From Limnohabitans sp. Rim47 (GTDB lineage: Bacteria; Pseudomonadota; Gammaproteobacteria; Burkholderiales; Burkholderiaceae_C), in contig NZ_FBYA01000004.1 of the NCBI RefSeq assembly GCF_001517545.1, positions 172,419 to 236,418 of the forward strand: a DNA stretch of 64,000 bases. Reading direction: 5' to 3'. Below are positions 16,048 through 22,367 of this stretch, in pieces. The translations under genes and the position numbers were made by a program. Under the pieces are notes generated by a model that saw only the letters and a program-made list of their open reading frames with translations, was not told the DNA's origin and searched no databases. Numbering within the stretch: position 1 is the stretch's first letter; every line of letters begins with the position of its first letter.

Positions 16048-17259
16048 TCAGCCTTGCAGCAGCTTCAGCACCGATTGGGGTTGCTGGTTGGCCTGGGCCA
16101 GCATGGCAGTGGCCGCTTGCGAGATGATCTGCGTGCGTGCCAACTCGCTGCTGGCCTTGGCGTAATCGGCATCCATGATGCGGCTGCGCGACTCGGAGGT
16201 GTTCAGCGACACGTTGGCCAAGTTGTCGACCGCGTAATTCAGGCGGTTGATGACCGCACCCAAGCCAGCGCGCTCGGTGTTGACGCGGTTGATGGCCACG
16301 TCCAATTGGTTCAGAGATGTGTTGGCGTCTGTGTTGTTCAGAATCGTCAGAGCCCGCAGATTGGTCAAGGCACCGTTGTCTTTGGTCAGGGTGATGCTGG
16401 AGTTCGTTGAGAAGCCCGTACCGGCTGTTGCGGCCGTGAATGTCAAAACATTGCCTGTTCGTGTCACCCCAGCAGTGCCCATGGGGGTGTCCGCTGCGGT
16501 CAGCAACTTTGCCGCAATGCTGGCAAGGTTGACTGCGTTGTCAGCGCTTGCCAAATCAGCAGCCAATACGGTGTACGTTTTGGTCTCACCGCCAGCGGTA
16601 AACGAAATCACGTCATCTGCCATGTAAATCCCGCTGAGGGTCAGCGTCGAAACTTGGGCTTGTGCCGCGACCGCTGGAGGGCCTACCGCTGCAACCACGT
16701 TAGGTGTTGTGGTGGCGAATGCTGCCAGCCCTGGATCAGCACGGTAGCCCATGTCTGAAATCGTGTGCGTGATGATTTGGCCGTTGTTGGCACCGACCTG
16801 AAACTCAAATTTTCCAACCGTGCCATCGTCGTTGGTGGTTGAGCCGTTCAGAAAAGCCATACCGTTCCACTCGGTGGTGTCGGTGATGCGGTTGATTTCT
16901 GTTTTGAGTTGTTGAAACTCAAGGTCCAAATAGCCACGGTCAACAGCTGTGTAGGTGTCGTTGGAAGATTGCACGGCCAACTCACGCATGCGCTGCAGCA
17001 TGTTGGTCATCTCGATCATCGCGCCCTCAGTGGTCTGCAACATCGACACCGCATCGTTGCCGTTGCGCACGGCTTGGTCCAAACCGGTGATTTGAGCAGT
17101 CATGCGAGACGAAATTGCCAGGCCGGCTGCGTCGTCTTTGGCCGAGTTGATGCGCTTTCCGGTCGAAAGCTGTTGCATGGCATCGGCCAGATCACGGTTG
17201 TTTTTGACCATCGCGTTTTGCGAGACCAATGACTTGATGTTGGTGTTGATAACAGACAT
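16048..17259 (-). CDS. fliC: Flagellin A (403 residues)
   Basis: The N-terminal D0/D1 domain (MSVINTNIKSLVSQNAM, LSTGKRINSAKDDAAGLAI) and the C-terminal D1/D0 domain (ESRSRIMDADYAKASSELAR, ending LAQANQQPQSVLKLLQG) are typical. The central variable region of roughly 130 residues is rich in Thr and Ala and is larger than in the other two flagellins here. The protein polymerises into the filament. The upstream helical-protein gene ends 61 bp before the start. A weak sigma-28-like element (about 17307-17333, -10 ACCGAGTC) overlaps that gene's end; otherwise co-transcription from the sigma-54 promoter at 17868 is possible. A strong terminator follows. Confidence 0.95.
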   Translation of the reverse strand: MSVINTNIKSLVSQNAMVKNNRDLADAMQQLSTGKRINSAKDDAAGLAISSRMTAQITGLDQAVRNGNDAVSMLQTTEGAMIEMTNMLQRMRELAVQSSNDTYTAVDRGYLDLEFQQLKTEINRITDTTEWNGMAFLNGSTTNDDGTVGKFEFQVGANNGQIITHTISDMGYRADPGLAAFATTTPNVVAAVGPPAVAAQAQVSTLTLSGIYMADDVISFTAGGETKTYTVLAADLASADNAVNLASIAAKLLTAADTPMGTAGVTRTGNVLTFTAATAGTGFSTNSSITLTKDNGALTNLRALTILNNTDANTSLNQLDVAINRVNTERAGLGAVINRLNYAVDNLANVSLNTSESRSRIMDADYAKASSELARTQIISQAATAMLAQANQQPQSVLKLLQG

Positions 17260-17320
17260 GGCGGTGACTCTCTAGGTGAGTTTCAAATGAGGGGTTGAGC
17301 AGTGCCGACTCGGTGAGTCT

Positions 17321-17797
17321 TCAGTGCAGTTGGGTTGAAGCCGCAACGGGCATCTGCTCGGAGACCAGTTCTTGCAGCGACAAAAACTCGTCACGCAAAA
17401 TGTCGTCTTCGGGGTAGGCCGCAATGGCTTTTTTGGCCATCAGCAGCGCTTTGCCGGGTTCGCACTGGCAGCGCAGCACGCGAATCAGGTGGCGCCAGGT
17501 AAAGGGCGTGGTGTGTTGACCTTGTTGGGTCATCAACTGGGTCAGCAGCTGTTCGGCTGTGGTCCAGTCACGTTTGATTTCGGCCAGCAGGGCGCTGATG
17601 GCCAAAATGTCTTCGCTCTCGGGATAGAGGCTCAAGCCCGCTGCAGACAAAGCGTCGGCCAGCTCGATGTGGTTGCTGCCGACCAAATCGGCCATGGTCT
17701 GGCGAATTTCTGCCGCTGTGAACCGGGACACTTCGCGCATGGTCAAAAACTGGCCAGACGCCGACTGCGACAACATGGCTTTCAATAATGTGGACAT
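17321..17797 (-). CDS. TPR-like helical protein A, paralogue of 18162-18620
   Basis: A 158-residue, wholly helical protein with TPR-like spacing (ADALSAAGLSLYPESEDILAISALLAE...DWTTAEQLLTQLMTQQ). The family is not recognised. It shares many positions with the gene at 18162: IRQ-x2-ADLVG-x-N, PxSEDIL-x-I-x-AL, DW-x2-A, RVLRC, EF-x-LQ. The start at 17797 is set by GGAG eight bases upstream. Its own sigma-54 promoter lies at 17868-17882, and it sits directly before a flagellin gene. A role as flagellin-specific chaperone or regulator is inferred from position, as no fliS or fliT lies in the window. Confidence 0.8.
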   Translation of the reverse strand: MSTLLKAMLSQSASGQFLTMREVSRFTAAEIRQTMADLVGSNHIELADALSAAGLSLYPESEDILAISALLAEIKRDWTTAEQLLTQLMTQQGQHTTPFTWRHLIRVLRCQCEPGKALLMAKKAIAAYPEDDILRDEFLSLQELVSEQMPVAASTQLH

Positions 17798-17867
17798 CAC
17801 GGGCTCCAATGAAGGTGTCAAAAAAGTTTCGGCGACAAGGGGTCAAAACCGAAGATGAACCATTTAA

Positions 17868-17882
17868 GCAAACCCTGTGCCA
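17868..17882 (-). promoter_or_regulatory. Sigma-54 promoter of TPR-like gene A
   Basis: The minus strand reads TGGCACagggtTTGC, a complete -24/-12 match, 70 bp upstream of the start codon at 17797. Confidence 0.87.
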
Positions 17883-18077
17883 GCTTTTCTTTAGCCCTTC
17901 ACGCGCTTTTTTCGCTAAATATTTGAAAAAAACCTGCGGAATCTGGTTTTTTTAAAGGCGAGGGTGTCGAAATCCCGTGTCACTGCGGGATTCAGCAAGC
18001 TTTGAGCCTTGACCTGTGGCAATGCTTTGCCGCTATGGGTTGGTGTGGGTTCCTGCATCCTGTCAAATTGCAGGCGT

Positions 18078-18111
18078 AAAAAAGCGGCCAAACCCAGAAA
18101 GGTTTGGCCGC
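18078..18111 (-). terminator. Intrinsic terminator after TPR-like gene B
   Basis: An 11-bp perfect stem (GCGGCCAAACC / GGTTTGGCCGC, loop CAGAAA) at 18084-18111 is followed on the minus strand by six T residues. It starts about 50 bp after the stop codon at 18162. Confidence 0.9.
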
Positions 18112-18161
18112 CGAAAGATGTTTTCTGCAGGCGTTTAGAGCCTGAGATGATCAGGCGCGCT

Positions 18162-18620
18162 TCAAGCCACCTTGAGCGCGGGCACGATGCCCACGCGTTG
18201 CAACGCGCTGAACTCTTCTTGCAGTTCGGGGTGTTTGGGGTGGGTGGCCAGGCCTTGGGCTGCGGCTGTCATGGCTCGGGCATCGTCGCCCATGCATCGC
18301 AGCACGCGAACCCACTGGCTCCAGGTCACGGCCTGAGCGGCGTGGCCTTGCAGGGTAATCAACTTTTCCAGTGCCGTGCTGGCCGCCGGCCAGTCTTGTC
18401 GCACTTGCGTGACCAAAGCGCGAATGACCAAAATGTCTTCACTTTGCGGAAACCGCTGCATGGCCTCATGCGAGAGCGTATCGGCCTCGGTCAAGCGGTT
18501 TTGGCCCACCAGGTCGGCAATGGATTGCCGGATTTTGGTCGGGCTCAGCTCTTGGGTCGCGCTGGCGAGCAGGGCGGAATAAGAGGTTTTGGCCAAAAAG
18601 GCGGGGGCGGCGTGCAGCAT
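18162..18620 (-). CDS. TPR-like helical protein B, paralogue of 17321-17797
   Basis: A 152-residue all-helical protein homologous over most of its length to the neighbouring 158-residue protein. Shared patterns include KIRQSIADLVGQN, FPQSEDILVIRAL, TWSQWVRVLRC and LQEEFSALQ. The start at 18620 has AAGGAG at ideal spacing. It has its own sigma-54 promoter (18676-18690) and its own terminator, so it is a single-gene unit between flagellins B and A. The two genes probably arose by tandem duplication. No enzymatic motifs are visible. Confidence 0.8.
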   Translation of the reverse strand: MLHAAPAFLAKTSYSALLASATQELSPTKIRQSIADLVGQNRLTEADTLSHEAMQRFPQSEDILVIRALVTQVRQDWPAASTALEKLITLQGHAAQAVTWSQWVRVLRCMGDDARAMTAAAQGLATHPKHPELQEEFSALQRVGIVPALKVA

Positions 18621-18675
18621 GGGGCTCCTTGAAGGAAAGTATGTCGGCAAAAAATGGCCTCCATAACTTCCAACT

Positions 18676-18690
18676 GCAAAGAACATGCCA
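18676..18690 (-). promoter_or_regulatory. Sigma-54 promoter of TPR-like gene B
   Basis: The minus strand reads TGGCATgttctTTGC, one mismatch from the -24/-12 consensus, 56 bp before the start codon at 18620 and just after the flagellin B stop. Confidence 0.8.
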
Positions 18691-18704
18691 AAGCCTGGTG
18701 AGGT

Positions 18705-19535
18705 TCAACTGAGCAACGTCAGCACGTAATAGGGCTGTTGATTGGCTTGGGTCAGCATGGCTGAGCCGGCTTGATCCAAGATCATGCTGCGGGCCAGATC
18801 TGCTGTGGCCTGCGCATAGTCGGTGTCCATGATGCGGCTGTAGGATTCACCCAAATTTTGCGACACTTGCATGGCGTTATCCCCGGCATGCACAAGCCGG
18901 TTCATGGCTGCACCCCAAGTGGCTCGGGCGGTGCTGATTTGGTTGATGGCACCTTCGATAGAAGTCAGCGCGGTGTCGGCGTTGGCACCCGTGTTCACCG
19001 CACGGGCGGTGGTCAGGGGTTGGGCCGCCAAGTCGAAGTCCGCATAAGTCACGGCAACGCCATCGCTAGCAGTTGCGCCTACATGGTAGGTTGCGATACC
19101 GCTGTTGTTGCCCAAACTGCCATCTAGCAAGTTAATACCGTTCCAAGTTGTGTTGGCTACGGAATTTCTGATTTGGGCTTCGAGTTGTTGAAATTCGCTA
19201 TCAAGCGCCACGCGATCGGTGCTGCTGTTGGTATCGTTGATCGACTGCACCGCCAACTCTTTCATTCTGTACAACATGTCTTGAATACCGCCGGCGGCGC
19301 CATCGGCTGTTTGCATCATGGAAATTCCGTCATTGGTGTTTCGCACGGCCATGTTCAGGCTTTGGACTTGTGTGGCCAGTTTTGCGCTGATGGCGGTTCC
19401 TGCTGCATCGTCAGCCGCTGAATTGAGTCGTTTCCCGGTTGAGAGCTGTGCCATGGCATCGCTCATGACCCGGTTATTCAGCCCCAATGCTTTTTGGGCG
19501 ACCAGCGCGCTGATGTTGGTATTCACGATAGACAT
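18705..19535 (-). CDS. Flagellin B (276 residues, divergent)
   Basis: N-terminal and C-terminal flagellin domains are clear (MSIVNTNISALVAQKAL, LSTGKRLNSAADDAAGTAI; RIMDTDYAQATADLARSM). It departs from its paralogues in the C-terminal D0 tip, which ends QQPYYVLTLLS, and in GTAIS where the others have GLAI. The variable centre is short. The gap to flagellin C upstream is about 120 bp and contains a terminator, but no sigma-28 or sigma-54 element is evident, so its expression is unclear. It could be a minor filament subunit. Confidence 0.93.
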   Translation of the reverse strand: MSIVNTNISALVAQKALGLNNRVMSDAMAQLSTGKRLNSAADDAAGTAISAKLATQVQSLNMAVRNTNDGISMMQTADGAAGGIQDMLYRMKELAVQSINDTNSSTDRVALDSEFQQLEAQIRNSVANTTWNGINLLDGSLGNNSGIATYHVGATASDGVAVTYADFDLAAQPLTTARAVNTGANADTALTSIEGAINQISTARATWGAAMNRLVHAGDNAMQVSQNLGESYSRIMDTDYAQATADLARSMILDQAGSAMLTQANQQPYYVLTLLS

Positions 19536-19606
19536 GGACAGGCTCCCGTCATGACACGTAGAAGGGCAGCTTTGTGAGCTTTGAAACCGAAAGCCATGCG
19601 CCTCCA

Positions 19607-19641
19607 GTAAAAAGAGCCTGGTTCGGATTGAACCAGGCTCT
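19607..19641 (-). terminator. Intrinsic terminator of flagellin C
   Basis: A 12-bp perfect stem (AGAGCCTGGTTC / GAACCAGGCTCT, loop GGATT) at 19613-19641 leads into TTTTTAC on the minus strand, 14 bp after the stop codon. Confidence 0.9.
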
Positions 19642-19654
19642 GGTCAAAGATCAA

Positions 19655-20491
19655 TCAACGCAGGAGCGAGAGGACCGACTGAGGGGCTTGGTTCGCCTGA
19701 GCCAACATCGCAGTAGCCGCTTGCGAGATGATCTGCGTGCGAGCCAGCTCGGTGGTGGTTTGTGCGTAGTCGGTGTCCACAACTTGGCTGCGTGAAGCCG
19801 TTGTGTTTTGTGAAACGTTGGCCAAATTATCTGCTGCATAGGTGAGGGTGTTAATGCCCGCACCAAGGGTTGCACGTTGGCTGTTCATGGCATCCAAGGC
19901 GGTATCGATAGCAGTGATCGCCAGGTTGGCGTTTGTTGAGTCTGTAATGTCTGTCCCATCAAGATCACTCAGATCACCAGCTGTACTCATGTCGCCAATA
20001 GCGACAGTAATGGTCTGGTCAGCATTGGCACCGACTTGGAAAACATAGGAGCCATCTGCACCTGTACCGCCCGTTGCATCAAGTACGTTTTCACCGTTCC
20101 ACTGGGTAGCTCCACCGATTCGGTCGATCTCGGTCAACAATGACTGGTATTCAGTGTCGAGGTAGCCTTTCTGGTCGGCACTAACGGTGTCGTTGGATGA
20201 TTGGACTGCAATTTCACGCATGCGTTGCATCATGTTGGTTTGTTCAACCATGGCGCCTTCAGCGGTTTGCAACAATGAAACACCATCGTTGGCATTGCGT
20301 ATCGCTTGATTAAGACCCCGAATTTGTGCGGTCATTGTGGATGCGATTGCCAAACCAGCAGCGTCGTCTTTGGCGCTGTTGATTCGTTTGCCAGTTGACA
20401 GCTGCTCCATGGCTTTGCTCATGGCGCGGTTGTTAACGATCAATGCGTTTTGAGCCACGATGGACTTGGTGTTGGTATTGATAACAGTCAT
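19655..20491 (-). CDS. Flagellin C (278 residues)
   Basis: A canonical short flagellin: MTVINTNTKSIVAQNAL at the start, LSTGKRINSAKDDAAGLAI, and a C-terminal end LAQANQAPQSVLSLLR. The central region is about 60 residues and Asp/Thr-rich. The sigma-28 promoter at 20597-20623 and the strong terminator after the stop make this a self-contained late-class unit, probably a main filament subunit. Gene naming among the three paralogues cannot be decided from sequence alone. Confidence 0.95.
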   Translation of the reverse strand: MTVINTNTKSIVAQNALIVNNRAMSKAMEQLSTGKRINSAKDDAAGLAIASTMTAQIRGLNQAIRNANDGVSLLQTAEGAMVEQTNMMQRMREIAVQSSNDTVSADQKGYLDTEYQSLLTEIDRIGGATQWNGENVLDATGGTGADGSYVFQVGANADQTITVAIGDMSTAGDLSDLDGTDITDSTNANLAITAIDTALDAMNSQRATLGAGINTLTYAADNLANVSQNTTASRSQVVDTDYAQTTTELARTQIISQAATAMLAQANQAPQSVLSLLR

Positions 20492-20596
20492 GGTCTTACT
20501 CCTTGAAGAGGTATTTCAAATGGTTGGCAGGAACCCGAAGGGAGTAGGACCTGCCTGGTTTCACAGAAAATCGGATTTGAATCTCTGTTACTTGAT

Positions 20597-20623
20597 GAAT
20601 CGGTTGCTGGTCAACAAGCTTTA
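20597..20623 (-). promoter_or_regulatory. Sigma-28 promoter of flagellin C
   Basis: The minus strand carries TAAA, then 15 bp, then ACCGATTC, matching the sigma-28 pattern TAAA-N15-GCCGATAA with the CCGAT core intact. It lies about 106 bp upstream of the flagellin start. Confidence 0.72.
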
Positions 20624-20650
20624 GTGTTTGCTTGAATTTTTTTGCAGGCC

Positions 20651-21016
20651 TCAAGACTTGCCGTCTTGCAGCAGGCCCTTCATGTTGTCCAGGTTGTGGG
20701 CCACACGCAGGGCTGCTTCGTTAGGGATCTGGCGTACCACTTCACCTTCGCGGTTTTTCACAGTCACCACCACCTTGTTGGCCACGTCGTCCACGCTGAA
20801 GCTCAGGTCGCGGCTGTTGCGGCGCATTTGCTGGTTCAGATGTTCTGTGGCTTCTTCGAGTGTGCGGCGCGTTTCTTGAGGGTCAGGTTTGGCCTCGGCC
20901 ACGGGTTTTGCGGTTTCTGCCACTTGGGGGCGAATGGCTTCTACGGCCTTGGCTGCATGGCTGTTGGGCACGGCCAGCGCCGCTGGCATGCGGCTGGGAG
21001 AAATGTCGTTGCTCAT
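20651..21016 (-). CDS. flaG: FlaG family protein
   Basis: A 121-residue protein with a variable N-terminus. The conserved FlaG C-terminal half has LSFSVDDVANKVVVTVKNREGEVVRQIPNE and then ALRVAHNLDNMKGLL. FlaG proteins affect filament length and usually lie between flagellin and fliD; here fliD is about 23 kb away. The -10-like CCGAAT element at 21110 suggests sigma-28 expression. The stop is followed by the flagellin C promoter. Confidence 0.9.
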   Translation of the reverse strand: MSNDISPSRMPAALAVPNSHAAKAVEAIRPQVAETAKPVAEAKPDPQETRRTLEEATEHLNQQMRRNSRDLSFSVDDVANKVVVTVKNREGEVVRQIPNEAALRVAHNLDNMKGLLQDGKS

Positions 21017-21109
21017 GGTGTTGTCCTTGGTTCAAGGCACCCCCGCTGGCAGTACTGACTGTTGGCCAACCGGTCTCTTGGTTGCCCAACGTGGGGGTAT
21101 CGTCTCCAT

Positions 21110-21136
21110 GATTCGGAGGCGAGGGCGGTAACTTGA
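21110..21136 (-). promoter_or_regulatory. Candidate sigma-28 promoter of flaG
   Basis: On the minus strand TCAAGTTA is followed, at 15 bp after TCAA, by TCCGAATC. The -35 half is good and the -10 half keeps CCGA. Distance to the flaG start is about 94 bp. Confidence 0.5.
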
Positions 21137-21205
21137 GCGGTTTTATCAAAAAAGCGGCCATTTATTGCCGGTCCCTTTTCAAAGCCGGCGATTTCCGTGA
21201 CAGTC

Positions 21206-21231
21206 AAAAATGCAAAATATGATTTTTTAGC
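21206..21231. promoter_or_regulatory. AT-rich motif shared with the FleQ promoter region
   Basis: The run AAAAATGCAAAATAT then GATTTTTTAG closely resembles 62371-62396 upstream of the FleQ-like gene (AAAAATGCACAATAT, TGTGATTTTTAG). Two occurrences at flagellar regulatory regions suggest a common binding site, but this is inference from similarity only. Confidence 0.35.
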
Positions 21232-21240
21232 CTAAAAAAA

Positions 21241-21269
21241 TTCACAATATCATCAAGAACACTTATACT
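21241..21269 (+). promoter_or_regulatory. Sigma-70 promoter for the 21372 gene
   Basis: TTCACA and TATACT are separated by exactly 17 bp, a strong housekeeping promoter match, about 100 bp upstream of the start codon at 21372. Confidence 0.6.
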
Positions 21270-21371
21270 GGAACGCAGTTTTTTAGCTGATCCTGATGCG
21301 CTTGGCTGCATTGGGATCTGTTTTCCTCAGGCGCCAGACATCGCAAGCGTTGGCATTTTTTACAGGTTCTC

Positions 21372-21905
21372 ATGTTTTCGATCTTCAAGGGATCCGAGTC
21401 ACCGGAAGTTCTTAAAAAGCGTGCAAAGCAAGCTTATGAGAAGGTGATCGAGTTGTCTGCCGATACTTTCGAGGCCAACCGCATGCGCCGGGGCATGGCC
21501 TTGTTGTGCTGCGCCCATTTGGACAAAACATTCATTTCCGGTGCCGAGCGCATGGCCGATTGGCAGCAAATGGCCGCTTTCGCAGTGGCCAAGAGCGAGG
21601 AGCCGCCGCCTCTGCCCAAAGCAGATTGCTTCCAAAAAATCCGCTCCGGTAAAACCGACATGTGGGCTTATTTGCCCAGCGAGTATGCGGACAGCGCCTT
21701 TATGCTGGGGGCCAAGTACCAGCGCACAGAACTCACTTGCGAGCAAGCCATCACCGCGATGCAACAGTTGTCTGACAATATTTGCATGTCAGAGATCGGC
21801 TTGGGTTTCGAGATCGTGGTGTTGAAGTTCTTGCGCCAAGAACTCACGAACAGCGAAAAAGCGTCTGACGTTGAAGAAGACCTGAGCGGTATGTCACACG
21901 AGTGA
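21372..21905 (+). CDS. Unidentified 177-residue cytoplasmic protein
   Basis: The product is soluble and mostly helical, with no signal peptide, membrane segment or recognised motif. Notable features are an ESPEVLKKRAKQAYEKVIEL helix, a GMALLCCAHL segment with adjacent cysteines, and an acidic tail. It is the only plus-strand gene between 2650 and 33433, has a good sigma-70 promoter, and converges on the chemotaxis operon with a stem-loop between. It may be unrelated to motility. The RBS before the ATG is weak. Confidence 0.75.
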   Translation: MFSIFKGSESPEVLKKRAKQAYEKVIELSADTFEANRMRRGMALLCCAHLDKTFISGAERMADWQQMAAFAVAKSEEPPPLPKADCFQKIRSGKTDMWAYLPSEYADSAFMLGAKYQRTELTCEQAITAMQQLSDNICMSEIGLGFEIVVLKFLRQELTNSEKASDVEEDLSGMSHE

Positions 21906-21911
21906 TGGCGT

Positions 21912-21930
21912 GGTTGGCCTTTGGCCAACC
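21912..21930. terminator. Stem-loop between convergent genes
   Basis: GGTTGGCC and GGCCAACC form a perfect 8-bp stem with a 3-nt loop. It lies between the stop of the unidentified gene and the end of the chemotaxis operon. There is no T-tract on either side, so it may act as a weak bidirectional terminator or protect RNA ends. Confidence 0.5.
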
Positions 21931-21943
21931 TCAATGCCATGAC

Positions 21944-22357
21944 TCAACCCAAAATATCCGCAGGCAGTTGTGCCTTGACGCAATAGGCTTTAAGGCCCAA
22001 TTTGTTGTCAATCCAGATGGCATCAAACAAGCTGTGGGCCGTCGTCATGGCCCCTGGCAGTTTGTGCAACTGGTCACGCAGCGGATTTCTCAAGCCCAAA
22101 ACCTCGTCGATCGCCATCAAAACGGGCGGGGCGTCCGAGTCGTCAGGGCTGTACACCACGCCGTAATCCCTTGCTACTGATGTGCTGCACCGGTGCAAAA
22201 TTTTCCCCAAGTCAAAAGCCGCAATCACTTCGTCACGCCAGATGGCATGGCCATCCGACTGACTTTCTGTGTGTTCGAGCCCAATGACCTCATGCACCTG
22301 CAGAGCAGGTAGCAAGAGGTCGATGTCCTCAACCCGGATGTGAAGGTACTGTGCCAT
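21944..22357 (-). CDS. CheW-like single-domain protein
   Basis: A 137-residue protein matching the size and beta-rich pattern of CheW (MAQYLHIRVEDIDLLLPALQVHEVIG, VIAAFDLGKILH, VLMAIDEVLGLRN), but divergent. It lies 10 bp after cheA and is last in the operon, so a coupling role between receptor arrays and CheA is likely. The start at 22357 yields a typical CheW N-terminus; the frame extends upstream only over the cheA end. There is no strong RBS, so translation may be coupled to cheA. Confidence 0.7.
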   Translation of the reverse strand: MAQYLHIRVEDIDLLLPALQVHEVIGLEHTESQSDGHAIWRDEVIAAFDLGKILHRCSTSVARDYGVVYSPDDSDAPPVLMAIDEVLGLRNPLRDQLHKLPGAMTTAHSLFDAIWIDNKLGLKAYCVKAQLPADILG

Positions 22358-22367
22358 TGGCGTGGGG

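Larger units (their letters stand above)
17798..18161. other. Intergenic region between the two TPR-like genes
   Basis: This gap holds the sigma-54 promoter of the downstream helical gene (17868-17882) and the terminator of the upstream one (18078-18111). The AT-rich stretch 17883-17960, upstream of the promoter, is where an activator-binding site would be expected. I see no convincing coding frame. Confidence 0.7.
21017..21371. other. Divergent promoter region between flaG and the 21372 gene
   Basis: The 355-bp gap holds a sigma-28 candidate for flaG (21110-21136), a sigma-70 candidate for the plus-strand gene (21241-21269), and an AT-rich motif (21206-21231) that recurs upstream of the FleQ-like gene. 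No coding frame is convincing. Confidence 0.7.
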
